In this document: positions 10,100 through 21,837 of the stretch, piece by piece
Layout: every line of letters begins with the position of its first letter
Numbering within the stretch: position 1 is the first letter of the stretch
Assembly (NCBI GenBank): GCA_003024785.1
Contig: PUQB01000057.1
Span: 162,127 to 226,126, forward strand
Length of the DNA stretch: 64,000 bases
DNA from: Selaginella tamariscina
Taxonomy: Eukaryota > Streptophyta > Lycopodiopsida > Selaginellales > Selaginellaceae
Reading direction: 5' to 3'
Notes under the pieces: model-generated
Databases searched by the model: none
Told to the model about the DNA's origin: nothing
What the model saw: only the letters and a program-made list of their open reading frames with translations
Made by a program: the position numbers and the translations under genes

Positions 10100-12990
10100 A
10101 GGTATCATTTCATAGTATGTTCTAAAGCTTAGTATATTCTAAGGGGACTGGCCTTGGAATGCATGCCGCTCTCGTGAACAAGTTTGACATTCGCAAGCAC
10201 AAGTATTTATGACAACTTGTACCATAAAAAGAAAAAACAAAGGGAATTTACGTATAACTCCCTTGGATCTTTGAACGGAAGCGAGATAACATGGCTTTGA
10301 CTCTAGATTTCTAATGCTTTATAATAAGTAAACCTGACTCCCTTGAACCACGATCTTAAATCATTTTCCACTGTTGCCATGCAACGTATTCCATTAGTTT
10401 ATGAATTAAAACATTAAGGGTACGTATTCTTTCTTTTTCCATTCACTTGCATCACACACAACAACAACAACAACAACAACATCAATGGCCTTGATTAAAT
10501 AACCCAATATTGACTAAGTTTTATGGAAGACTAGGAAAACGTGAACATGTGTAGTGAAAAAGGCTTTGCATGCTAGCTGGATGAAACGTGGTCAATACGT
10601 CCGGAATCTTTAAGCAAAAAAAAATTCCCGCTAATACCAGTTGTTGAATCATATCTTGCCTGCATTAGGATAGGATTAGCGATAGTGGTCCTTTTCATAC
10701 GAAAAAAGTGGCAGCTACCTTCTTTTTTACTTGTTGTCCTTGCTTCAATCTCATCCTACACCTACAAATTTTTTTGAACAACGAGGGTATATATGAGTCC
10801 TCCCTGTGTCAGTGAAAGGTATGGAGATTCTGCACAAGTGATATAAAAAGGCACATTGTTTCAATCTTATCTAAGGAGTTGGTTGGCCAAACAAAGATTC
10901 AATTAACAACACACTATGTTTTGCTAGGAATGGAATATTGGAGTTTATGAATCTAGGAAACAAATAAAAACTTACATACTATATATGTTGGTGGAGGGTG
11001 GTGCTGCCATTGCATTTATGATAAGAGAAGACATGTCCTTCTCCTTGTTCTTAACAAGACAAAGTCTTTGTCTATATTGCTATGGTAATATAAAGAATAT
11101 TGTACACACACTGGTGGTTTGGTGGTCCAAAACGGATTTGGTTAGCGTAATTACGTAAGAGTTGAAGGCGAGGTATGTATATAGCTAACAAGATACTATG
11201 TGTAAGTATAAGCTGGCTGGCAGCATATGCAAAAGGTGATATATTTCTTACGTAATCTTTTAAATATGTGAGGTGTCGTTCTCCGACTAATTGAACTCAA
11301 GTCCGGACGTATGTTCTTAATTCTTAATCCATTTAGATAGTTCATTAAGAGGGCCCTCCAATTTATTTAATACCTGCTCTGTTCCAAACAACAACATCAG
11401 TCAAATTATTCCAGCCATGCAACTAGCAACAAAAGAAATTCTTAATCAAAGGCATTCAGTACTAATCCTTAATTTAAAAGAGAGAAATAAATAAATATTG
11501 ATACGAGCGAGCTCTCATTTTCCAAACAAGAAAGAAGGGAAGATCTTAATTGTTTCTAGAGAGACTTGCATTAAATGCCAAGAAGAGGCGAGGCATTTAG
11601 CCTCTCCTGCTCAGGTGTCCCTCAGACGACTCAGTCTAATATATCTAGTCTCATCATCACCCATCCATCCATTCCTTAATATTATGACACGTTTGCCATT
11701 ATTGGCTGCTAATGGCGGGGGTTTAACTAACTAATGGAGTGTGTCTCTATCAGATGCAACGGAATATCCACAGTGCCTTGTTTTTCTTCCTTGTTTGTAT
11801 TCTTGTCTCTCGCATCATAATTATATAGCAATTATTATTTTGTGTTGGAATTCGGAAGGCGAACCCAGTCCAAGTTAGAACAGGCCTAGGGCAGCAGCAA
11901 CACGTAGTTTGCATATAGTATAGTAAACTCTCGCTCGTAAGGAGGCCTCACTGCTGCAAGCAACAAAAACCCGAACAAGGAATATATTCATTTTATATTA
12001 GCCTGGAGGTGGTGCATTGTTTTGCCCGAGAAACAAAGATTACATATTCTCCATCCCTCCCTCGGTGTGCTTAACTCTAACACTGATTAATTAAGCCAGG
12101 GTGGATTTTTAGATCTGCTGATTGCTGATGCTCTCTCTTTCTGCCACAAATCTGATTCTCATCCCAGTCTGGATACTCCTCCTCGGCTACTTCTGGTGGG
12201 TGCCTTCTCCTTTTCAGAGTTGCTGTATGATTTAGCATCTCTTTGCCTACTGACCACTTTCATATTCTTGAATATATATGTGCGCGTGTCACAGGTTGTA
12301 AACATATTTTAAGTCTTTTCATATATATATACATCATGTATAAGAAGCCTCCAGGGCTAGACCATATCATTTTCTGTTATTTCCTAAGCCTGGCAACGAT
12401 AGTCTCACACTCGTGACCTCTCTCTTTCCATGCATTCTTCTTGTCTTGTTTGTGATTAATCCCCGCTGGAAACTTTACTAGAAATCTTTTGCGTGTTAGG
12501 TGAGAGCGCCAAGCCAAACTCGTACTTTCACGGTCGCTGCCAGCATTCATGCTGTTGTGTTCTTCAGCAACCGACGCTGTCCGTAAACTACAGCATCATG
12601 AGTAGCAATCCAAGATTATGGAGCCCTGCAAGCCAGTTATGGCCTCTGCAGTGGTAATTCGGAAGCTTTGTGTTATTCCATGGGTCTCATTCAATCTAGC
12701 TTTGTTCTTGCAGCTCCTTGAGACCATTCCCAACAAAGTAAGGGAGGACGACCTCTTCCTTTCTTCTTACTATCCTCGGAAGCTGCACATACTGCGATGC
12801 GATACTGGAGGAGGAGTAGAGACGTTCTTATCCCTGCAACCCAACAAAACCAGCTTAGAGCTTCTCTTCTCTACTTCTAAGCCTCCCACAAACTTCCTAG
12901 ATAGATAGATAGATAGATAGATAGATGTTTACAGAAATGGGAGAGGTAAAAGCTCATTTCCGAGTCAAAACAAGGAGGAGATAGAAAAGA
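10100..12990. other. Long non-coding region upstream of the KANADI-like gene
   Basis: About 2.9 kb with no open frame that resembles a protein, in a window where gene gaps are usually under 300 bp. Contents seen: a CAA microsatellite (about 10,459-10,483); AT-rich stretches; and pyrimidine-rich segments near 11,600-12,200 that look like leader or intron. ORF-like stretches at 11,498 and 12,618 have no recognisable domain. It probably holds promoter, 5' leader introns and enhancers of the developmental regulator downstream. Confidence 0.45.
12898..12927 (+). repeat. TAGA tetranucleotide microsatellite
   Basis: About seven tandem TAGA units in the likely 5' leader region of the KANADI-like gene. 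Confidence 0.8.
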
Positions 12991-13000
12991 ATGCCCAAGC

Positions 13001-14751
13001 ATGAGCAGGAGGAACCCAGAGCACTCTGTTCCAGATTTGTCGCTCCAGATCAGCCCACCCTCAGGTTTCGATCTGTGGAACAGGAGCTCAAACAGCTCAG
13101 TGTCCGATACGTCCTCGAATTCAACTGGTGGAACGGACAGATGGCGCAGGGAAACACTTCCATCCACCGAACTCTCCCTTGCAAATCCCATCTTTCAAGG
13201 AGGCTCAGCTGCATCTTCAAGATCGAACAGCAGCTACAGTGCATCCCTCGAGGCAGCACTGGACCGGACAGGCTCGTCACAATCCTTTCAAAGGCTAAGA
13301 ATTGGTAGTGAAGTAGATAGATCCGCAAGAGGTTACGGGTTCTCCTCTTTCACTGCTGTAAATCAATCAGGAGGATCAGCTCGCGAGGTTAACATGCCCC
13401 TTACAACCAGCATCACCAGCAAGCTGTACAGATGCAGCAGCAGCAGTACGGATCATACCACAGGCTCCGAGGCACAGAGGGCCTTCCCAGCGTCCCGAAC
13501 AGCACATACGAATCACACAGATATACCGCTACAAGTCCAAGCATTCAGGAGATTCTACAGAGAAGCCACCACCAAGGGCATGGTACTACTAGATACATGG
13601 GGATGGCAGAAAATGCAGGCATTGCCTTCTCAAATCTGACCAGGAGCATGTCACAACATGAGAGCCATCACGGCACTAATCTCCGGTCACAGTTCATCCT
13701 AGGCTGCCTACAAAGCGGAGCATGCGAGCCCGAAGAATGAGATGGACTAGCACTCTCCATGCTCACTTTGTTCATGCAGTTGAGCTGTTGGGAGGCCATG
13801 AGAGTAAGTTTTGGGTTCATTACATTCATCCCATCGATTGTTTCATGCATCTATAAGCACATTGTTCACTCTAGAATGATGGAATAAGAATTCATGTGAC
13901 AATGTCGGTTTTCTATTCTGTTTAGGGGCCACACCGAAATCTGTACTGGAGCTTATGAACGTCAAGGACCTCACACTAGCACATGTCAAGAGCCATCTTC
14001 AGGTACAATGTACACGCTTGTAGAAGCGATCCATCGTTAATCACATCGCTTCTTTTATCTGCTATATGTAGATGTACAGAACGATCAAAACAACAGATAA
14101 AGCGAGTAGTAGTTCAGGTACTTTGTTGATGACAAAATCGTAATAATACAAAGTATATTCTCATCCATAGTTTCCTGCATACAGGTGCAACAAATGAAGC
14201 AACCTCAGGAAGTTTAGAGTCACTAAATCCACGTAAGTCAGCAGAAGCAGCTGCACAAACAGCAGCATGGCGTGATGAAAGGTAACCACTAACTAAGCAT
14301 ACTACTGTACACTCGTGTAGTCAGTTGATTAAAATGGCAATTATAATGGTACGCATGTACATTGCAAGGGCTTGCTGATTAAACACACAATACAGCTTAA
14401 AACTGTCTTCATTCACTAATACAGCTTAAAACTGTCTTCATTCACTGATAACATATTTTTTGTGAAAAATGCAAAAGCACTTACTTGACAATGACCTACA
14501 GGTCTAAGAGGCCATGTAGCAGGGGAATGGATGAGGGAGGTGGAGAAGCAGATGAGGTATCTTGAATGTTCTCAACTTTAGTATATAACTAATAATCTTT
14601 ACCGACGGTAATGCAGGAGAACGACGAAGAAAACATGCACGGAACAATGAAGCACTCACCAGACTTGGACATCAGCCTGGGACGCTCGTCGTGGGAGCGA
14701 ACTCCATCGCCCCCTTCGGAATGCGAGGAACTCATGCTCTTGAAATGCTAG
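13001..14751 (+). CDS. KAN: KANADI-like GARP/MYB transcription factor
   Basis: Eight exons join in frame to 349 residues: 13001-13357, 13411-13582, 13693-13803, 13926-14002, 14072-14117, 14185-14281, 14502-14556, 14617-14751. The chosen ATG gives PDLSLQISPPSGF within the first 25 residues, a KANADI N-terminal signature. Then come a Ser-rich and Gln/His-rich region (QAVQMQQQQYGSYH) and, across three exons, the GARP DNA-binding domain: RMRWTSTLHAHFVHAVELLG, TPKSVLELMNVKDLTLAHVK and SHLQMYRTIKTTDK. The C-terminus repeats the short motif PDLDISLGRSSW. KANADI factors specify abaxial and peripheral identity and repress auxin and HD-ZIPIII genes in flowering plants. The 53-bp first intron and 110-bp second intron were placed by phase; without them the frame breaks. 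Confidence 0.93.
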
Positions 14752-14998
14752 AAGGTAGTAAACAATCAGGGAAACTTTTTTGTATTTTGCAATTTTGAAG
14801 AGCGGGAAAGGAGAAAAAACAAAAGACACACCAACTTTAGATGACAAATGAATACAACCAAACAAAAGACGGTAGACCTTCTTATTCACACAGTAACTAG
14901 CCTAGTACTTCTTGTTTCTGCACCAACCAAGACGATCTTATTCATTCGTAGAATCTACACTCTTTGTCGTCATTGTATTCGTACAGCGCCAACACTGA

Positions 14999-15912
14999 TC
15001 AAAACATGATGTCCTCATCTCTATCCAACTCTAGCATATTACCAGAGTTCGAATCGTAGTTTGATCCGCTCCCAAAGTCTTGGAAATCTTCCCTGCTCCT
15101 TCCTGTATCATTGTCACTCCTGTATGCTTGAGAATGCGGGCTCGGCTGTACGGAACTCGGTGGGGGGCTCGGGCTCCTGTTCATCAGAGACCCACTCCCG
15201 GAGGGCTTCCGGTTTGATTCGGATTGCTTCGGGCGGGCAGCGGATTGCTGGAGCCGTTTCTTCTCCACCTCTTTCTTCTTAAACCCCTGAATTTTCTTCA
15301 GTCGGAAAAACTCCTCTCGCTCGAGCTCGTCCAGCTCCCCCTTGATGTACGTAATGGTGTTCTCGATCCGCGGTTTCACAACATTCTCCAGAGCGTTCAC
15401 ACGACGGTTGGTCGTCTTGATCGCTTCATCGAGCGTGAGAAAGGAGGTCTGTAGCGAAGCCAGTTCCACCAGTAGTTCCACTGCCTTGATAAAGGAGGAT
15501 TTGCAGAGCTGAACCTGCCGACCACCTCTGGCGAGACCTGTCAGATCATTCTTTGACTCCACTGCCTCGACGTAGTGCTCGAATTTGGGTAGCTTGACAC
15601 CTGCGACGTTTTCCTGTTTTGCTCTTACCTTGATCGTGGCGGTATCCACATTCTCCAACACGATGTGCTTGATGCTGTCCCCTGCCGTATACTTTACCTC
15701 CGTGAGCGCAAAAGAGGCGGATTTCATCGTGTCGCCCATGGCCTCCTTTGTCTGCACGATCCGCTTTAGGATCTGCCGAAACTGCATCGTCAATGCATCA
15801 CTCTTTTTCTTCAGCAGCTGATGCCCCTTAGTTGCACCCACCAGTCCGCCTTGATCGCTCCCAGAACCGTGACAGTCGGTACCACATTCAGACGCTGCTG
15901 CTGCCCCGACAT
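14999..15912 (-). CDS. VHA-D: V-type proton ATPase subunit D, with one apparent single-base frameshift
   Basis: Intronless. Starts at the ATG at 15910-15912 ([18 protein letters not shown]) and ends at 14999. Subunit D is part of the central rotor stalk of the V-ATPase. Seen: the conserved [51 protein letters not shown] and the helix [20 protein letters not shown], then a Ser/Pro-rich tail of about 70 residues. The span is 914 bp, not a multiple of three. The frame changes near 15,843-15,852, just after the codons for GAIK and before VGATKGH, as if one base were missing. In such an essential, otherwise perfectly conserved gene a sequence error is at least as likely as a real mutation. Confidence 0.88.
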
Positions 15913-15990
15913 TGCTCTAGCGATCACAAAATCAAACCCTAATCACCTAGAACCCTAAAAATTGCTTCCTCTGTCTCAAGAACCCTAATT
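15913..15990. promoter_or_regulatory. 78-bp divergent promoter with three telo-boxes
   Basis: Between the V-ATPase D start (15912, minus) and the MLH3 start (15991, plus). Contains AAACCCTAA at 15934-15942, AACCCTAA at 15951-15958 and AACCCTAA at 15981-15988, the last ending two bases before the MLH3 ATG. Three telo-box cores in 78 bp is a high density. Confidence 0.6.
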
Positions 15991-17199
15991 ATGAGTTCGA
16001 TGGCGCGCATTCTTTCCCTGCCAGAGTCGGTGGCCAGTCACCTTCGATCCACTTCCATTCTTTCGAGCATCCCACAGGTTGTTGAAGAGCTCGTATGCAA
16101 TTCGATCGACGCCCAAGCGTCACAGGTAAAGTTTCTGACGATTCCGCAAATGAGTATTTAGGTCTTCGTTCCTCAACAGATACGCATTTGTCTGGAGATC
16201 AGATCGGGGTACATCAAGTCGAGGATGAGTGGGTAAGGAAGCGGTTTTGTCTCTTCATCCGATCATGTATTGGTTGGTGTAGGTTACGGTATCAATCGGG
16301 ACGATTTTGCACTTTTGGGAGAGAGAAACGGTAAGTGTCTTTCTGTTTTGGATGTTTTTGCCGATTGGATTGTTTCCAGCTACTTCAAAGCTCCATCGCC
16401 TGGAAGAGCTAGAATTGGGTCTTCAGACACTCGGTTTTCGTGGAGAAGGTTTGAGCTCCATTTCGGACACTGGTCTCGTAGAAGTTACATCACGATGTGT
16501 CGGGGAAATGCTCTTACATACCGCAAGATCATTAAGGTTGGTTAAACACATATGTGTAAAGGTCCTATGCTGATAAATTTCCTCACACAGAATTGTAAAG
16601 CTTTGTCACTGGGCATTACGGAGTCCCGAACCGATTGTGGCACAACTGGTAACTAAATATACCTATCGAGTTCTTTTACTGATAATGAATAATCCAGTTG
16701 CATTTGTTGATTTGTGATTTTGTAGTTGTCGTGAAGGACGTTTTCTACAATCAGCCAGTGCGGAAGAAACAGTTCCTCTCCAGGTTCAGTCAACTTGTTC
16801 ATGCTATAATGCTAATTTTTTTTCTTTTTACCGACAAAGGCTACTGTTTTGACAGCCCTCGTAAGGTGCTGGAGTCTGTAAAGCGTCACATTCTTCGTCT
16901 AGCCCTTGTTCATCCAAGGATTTCTTTTTCTTTAGTAGATCTTGAAAGGTTTGGAAACTCCTCACAATTGCATATATATATTGATATCCTTTTTCTTTTT
17001 GTTATTTTAACTTGTGGTATTGCTACAGGCAGCAAAATCTGTTTGAAGTCCGTTTGACAGGATCGATATCTAGTAGAATTCGCGATATCCTTGGAGGAGA
17101 AACACGAGATACATTAGAGAAAATTGATTTTGCAAAGGGAGATCTCAGGTTGTCCGGATATATATCCAAGGAACCATTAACTCCTTCAGCAAAGGTGGA

Positions 17200-17231
<32 letters not shown>

Positions 17232-19451
17232 ACATATCTATAGACTTCTGTTATAGTTATCTAACGTGTTATTGTCTTTCAGGCGTTTCAGTACTTATGT
17301 ATCCTTGATTAGTCCATTTCTAACCTTCACAACCAGTTCTTAACCAAAGCTATAGATATCAACCGCAGATTCGTTAACAAAACTCCGTTACACAAACTTC
17401 TGAAGTCCTGGAACACACCAAAACAAAAGCAAGGCATTGCCTCACCTACATTTGTACTGAACCTGGGCTGTTCACTTGCAGACTACGACATAACATTCGA
17501 TAGCTCTAAAACACTCATCGAGTTTAAGGTGATTCATGTGTGTGTGTGTGTTCCTCCGTGCTTCTTTAACGCATGTGTTATGCTTTCAGGACTGGAACCC
17601 GGTATTGGATTTCGCTGAAGAGGTACTCGGCCAAATCTGGGGGAATCGACAAGCAGAACCTGAAAGTGATGTATGCTGGAAAGCAGTGACCACGTCATCC
17701 ACAAAACGTAAGCGAGCCGAGTATTCCAATGATCCGCAAAACATTTTGGTACCTAATGAAGTAGAGAAGCTTCTCCCTAAAGAGAATGCTGTAAAGTCTT
17801 CCGCAACGGCCCAGGTATGTATACTGTGTGGGTGTGGAGAGAGAGAGAGAGAGATTTATTATATAGGAAGCATTAATAGAATCAGATCTTCTTCAGGACA
17901 GTACACCTAGAGTTAAAAAGCACAGACGGAGGAGTTTGTCCGCTCCACCGTTTTACAAACCTCCAAGAAGCTTTGACAACAACAAGGAAGTGAAGGATGA
18001 GACGAGCATCAGGTATACCGTCGAGTAATCGTCTTATATATATTAAATACTATACATTTGTGAAAGCTATCATGACGAGGACTACACAACGTGCAAGTCG
18101 AGGCAGAGCAAGGCAAATGCTTATGGTGAAAGAGCAATCTTAGAAGTTGGTTGTGGAACATTATCTGGTTCGAGTGTTGTACCGGCTTCTATCTCGAAGA
18201 ATCTGCTCATAGGAACAAGAGTTGTCGGACAGGTTGACAAGAAATTCATTGCAGCGGTCGCAAACGGAACACTTTTGCTCATTGACCAGGTTTGCTTCAT
18301 CTTTCTGGTTTTATATGTATCATTAGCACAACAGAATTTATTCCCTAGTTAAGCCATGATAATTTACATAGGTTAACATCATGTATATTCTGTATACACT
18401 GTACTTGCAGCACGCTGCTGATGAAAGAGTTCGTTTGGAGGAATTTCGGAATGACGTGAGTATTTGTATTGCGTATATTTTAGTTTGACACGTTCAATCT
18501 TCTCCTTTAGGTTTTGTCCGCAAAAGAAGGGCACACGGTCTCTCTTGGAGATGCTTCAGAAGAAGTAGTTAAGTTCTTTTAGTTCTCTCTTTTTCTTTTC
18601 TGATTTTTCTTCGACAGAGTTTAACTAGACAGGAGCAAGAATTGCTTATAACCTATCGAAATAAAGTAGAATATTGGGGATGGCGAACACGATCAGTCTT
18701 CAGTCGGACCAACTACAGGTAAAGCTAGTCAGTTTTAAATATGAATCAATATTGTTAATAGCGTATACTAAATCTATCTTGCAGAACCTTCTCATCTACA
18801 GAAATGTGCAAAATCATTTTGACTGCGGTAAGAAGTTCTGGGAGCTTGATTTTTACGAGATGAACATGACAGGAGATGGTCATGTATTGCAGGTTCCCTG
18901 TATTAAAGGCGTGAAACTCACTTCGAACGACTTGGTAGAGTACCTTCATCAGGTGTGTGTGCGTCTGTGCATGTGTGCGTTTGGACACAGAATTGGTTTC
19001 AAAAATATACATGAAATACATTTCTGAAATAGCTTGCCGATACGCATGGTTCCTCTGCTCCTCCTTCAGCAGTTTTAAGGGTCTTGAACTTCAAAGCATG
19101 CAGAGGTTCTCTCTCCCTCTCTCTCTCTCCCTCTCCCACCCTCTCCCTCTCTCTCTCTCTCTTTCTCACATACACACACAAGTCTTGATAACAGGTGCCA
19201 TCATGTTTGGAGACTTACTGCTGCCAAATGAATGTGAACAACTGGTGAACGCCCTGCGGGAAACGGATTTATGCTTTCAGGTAGCATAATATACTTTTTA
19301 TACATATAAGCACTTTTTATACTACTTTGCGTGATACAGTGCACATGGGCGTCCAACTATGGTACCGATAGTGAACCTTAGAGCTTTGCATGCCCACTCG
19401 TTGGCATCTCGTGCAAGAGCTGCAAACTTCACTAGTTTTTCTCGCAAGTGA
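15991..19451 (+). CDS. MLH3: DNA mismatch-repair/meiotic recombination protein MLH3
   Basis: Many short exons from the ATG at 15991 to the TGA at 19449-19451. N-terminal GHKL ATPase: VVEELVCNSIDAQAS (ExxxNxxDA), NRDDFALLGER, then GFRGEGLSSISD and VVKDVFYNQPVRKKQ followed by SPRKVLESVKRHILRLALVH. A linker has basic patches. C-terminal dimerisation/endonuclease domain: LIDQHAADERVRLEEFRND, which satisfies DQHAx2Ex4E, the metal-dependent nicking motif, so catalysis should be retained. The extreme C-terminus CAHGRPTMVPIVNLRALH matches MLH3 rather than MLH1 or PMS1. MLH1-MLH3 resolves meiotic crossovers and assists mismatch repair. Several introns carry GT or CT repeats. Exons 2-3 (16,120-16,330) could not be joined with certainty. 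Confidence 0.88.
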
Positions 19452-19677
19452 AGTCAAGATAAGTTCCAAACTGTAATTAACCACACTCCAGGTACTATAT
19501 TACATATATATAGTATATTGATCAGTTTAATATATTATGTTTAACGAATTTCCTTGTGCATCTCATAGGAATAGTATCCAAAGAAGAGCTTTTGAAGGTA
19601 GTCTATTAGGTTATCGTATTTCTTGACATTCTAATTTTGTTAGTGTTCAGAGCACAATTCCACTGCATAAGCTTGAG

Positions 19678-20110
19678 ATGGGGATGCATCCATACGAATT
19701 GGCATCTCCAAGCGGCATCTGCCTGGCTGTTGTCCCTGCCCCGGTCATGTTGCCAGCAACGTTCAAAAGGAGTTCAATTGATGCATCCAGGAGGTGGGGC
19801 CTTGGGTCATCAGCAATTTCAGTTAAACCACGCGACCAGGTACAGTTGTTTATGACACCCGTATTACAAATAACCGATTGTTAAAAAAATCAAATGAACA
19901 ATAATTCCTCTGTAGTTTGTAGGCCTGGTTGCATCGAAGCCATTCAGGTGCGGCTCTTCAACATCTTCAGCTAGCTCACAGTATGAGGTGCTCGTGTTTC
20001 GTTTCTTCTCTTTCTCACACGCATTCTATGCACTACGATACATATATAGATAGATAGATAGATATACATATACATATACATATATATCCATATCTATCTA
20101 TCTATCTATC

Positions 20111-20143
<33 letters not shown>

Positions 20144-21678
20144 CATAAATGAATGATCGCGTATCGTTTTGCAGTTTCGGGATGATGGTGAAGAGGTAGA
20201 GGTGAGATTGCATGTTCCTCCTGAACATAAGGGAGTTACTGCTAAGAATATAGCAGTCAATGCACGTGATACTTCCCTTCAAGTGGCCCTCGTCTCCGAG
20301 CAAAGTCTGAGGACCCTCCTCAATGTGTCTCGCTTATACAATAGGATAAAGCCAGTTGAGACCGTCTGGTATGTGTTATGCTTTGCATGCCCGTTTGCGT
20401 CCGCGTGCGTTTTGTGTGTGTGTGCGCGCACGCACGCGTGCTGCCTGTATTGTGCACGCTTATTATGCTCCTGCGTGTTTCTAAGTGGTTGCATGTAATA
20501 ATTATGACGAGTGCAGACGGGTGTGCTATTGAATACTTTTGTGCTTAATTTTCTCTGTGTGTGCCCAAGCGTGTTGTACAAATGTACTAATTGCATCATA
20601 GGTTCCTTGATGAGGACGAGATCGTGCTGAGTTTGAAAAAATTGGACGATTCACAACCATGGCCTGGTCTTTTAGAGGTCTGGGAGTTCCTTGGAAAAGG
20701 TGCGTGCATGCTAGCGTGCTTCATGCAAGCGGGTGCGCGTTCCTGCCTGCATGGCTAGTGGATTAAATTTTATATATCAGGTGTAGCCGGGATGCTCAAA
20801 GCTACTTCAATTTTCGTTGTGGGAGAATTTACAGACATAAATGCGGCTGTTGCAAAGGAGCTTGCTATCGCTTTGAGGTGAAGTTTATTTTTGTTTGTAT
20901 TTAGATATATATTAATATTCCTATGCATCATTTGCCTTACAGTTACGTGCCTCTAGAGTCTGAAGTGTTAGTAGAGAAGTTAGTCAAGACCTCTATAGAT
21001 GAATGTAAGTGCGTGTGTAAGTTATGATACCTGCATTTCTCTTCCTTTGCTCTTCAGTTGCCAAGGCGGAAGGTGTGGACGCTGTTGCAGAATTGGAAGC
21101 CAACATCCTTGAAAATCTGAGCAGGTGGGCTTCGTATGATTTACTTCTTATGGTTGCATTGCCTATTATGATTTATGTTCTCATGCACTGTTATTTAATA
21201 AATACTGGTTTGCAGACAATTAAGAGTTGTCGTGGCAACGTTAGGAGGTAAAATCGGTGCATCCGGCAGCGAGAAAAATTGGAAGCATTTGTACTCGGGC
21301 TTCACCATATGGCTGTCACAGGGTAACGACATAACATCACGAATTCACATAATGTCTAGGTTGTTGTACACAGCAGAGCTGGAAGCTAAACAAGGAGAGA
21401 GCAGCTGTTACAGTAGAGCTGAAACCGTGGTGGCACTTGGTGGTTGGGAAGACGGGGCAGCTCGTCCAGCTGCTGAGGGTTGTCTTCGGGCACTCAAGTA
21501 TCTTATTGAATCTGACAAAGAACTTCCAAGTAAGCATGCACACAAACAGAAATTGAATTAAGTCGTTGATTGTGCAGGAAAGAAGAGTTTATATGTTAGG
21601 CTAGGTGCAAGGGGCGATTGGCCAAACATTATGCCTCCAGGATCACCAACATGTGTGGAAGAATTGAAGTCAATGTGA
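19678..21678 (+). CDS. SKL2: SKL2-like probable inactive shikimate kinase, chloroplastic
   Basis: Begins at the ATG at 19678 with a basic, acid-poor about 55-residue transit-like stretch; ends with a TGA at 21676-21678. After it comes a CS/p23-like beta domain (DDGEEVEVRLHVPPEHKGVT, IAVNARDTSLQVALVSE), then DEDEIVLSLKKLD and a shikimate-kinase-like fold (SIFVVGEFTDINAAVAKELA; RVVVATLGGKIGASG; HLYSGFTIWLSQ), ending KKSLYVRLGARGDWPNI. The P-loop of true shikimate kinases (GxGKxxxG) is replaced by VGEFTDIN, so ATP binding of the normal type is unlikely. Exon ends seen include 19839|, near 20175, 20369|, 20602, 20700| and 21544|. The intron before 20,175 contains simple repeats. In Arabidopsis SKL2 is a non-kinase paralogue of unclear function. 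Confidence 0.88.
20041..20145. repeat. Inverted TAGA/TCTA and TA/GA microsatellite in an SKL2-like intron
   Basis: A run of TAGA units, TACATA units, then TCTA units, TA repeats and a GA run, all inside one intron. The TAGA and TCTA tracts are inverse complements and could form a hairpin about 40 bp across. Confidence 0.75.
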
Positions 21679-21691
21679 AACTTAACCATTG

Positions 21692-21702
21692 GGTTCGAAC
21701 CC
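21692..21702 (+). promoter_or_regulatory. B-box-like motif in gene gap (3 of 4)
   Basis: GGTTCGAACCC lies 14 bp after the SKL2-like stop and about 135 bp before the next start. Only three flanking base pairs of a T stem could form and no other tRNA parts are visible. A reverse telo-box-like TTAGGGCT follows near 21,719. Confidence 0.35.
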
Positions 21703-21837
21703 CTCACCTATTTGTGAATTAGGGCTTGCACGCGCGGCTGCTGCGCCATTTATTTGAGGTAGGAATATGCTTCTCAGGAAGAAGCGGTATAGAGATTGGA
21801 CCATGAATCTGATTAGAATTGCAGGAAGCAGCGAGCA

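Noticed and set aside
12618-12908. Upstream protein-coding exon of the KANADI gene
   Set aside because: No KANADI-like or other domain; the frame is not joined to the ATG at 13,001, whose product already has the family N-terminus.
15991-19451. MLH1 or PMS1 instead of MLH3
   Set aside because: The combination of DQHAADERVRLEE with the C-terminal CAHGRPT and NLRALH fits MLH3; MLH1 lacks the endonuclease motif.
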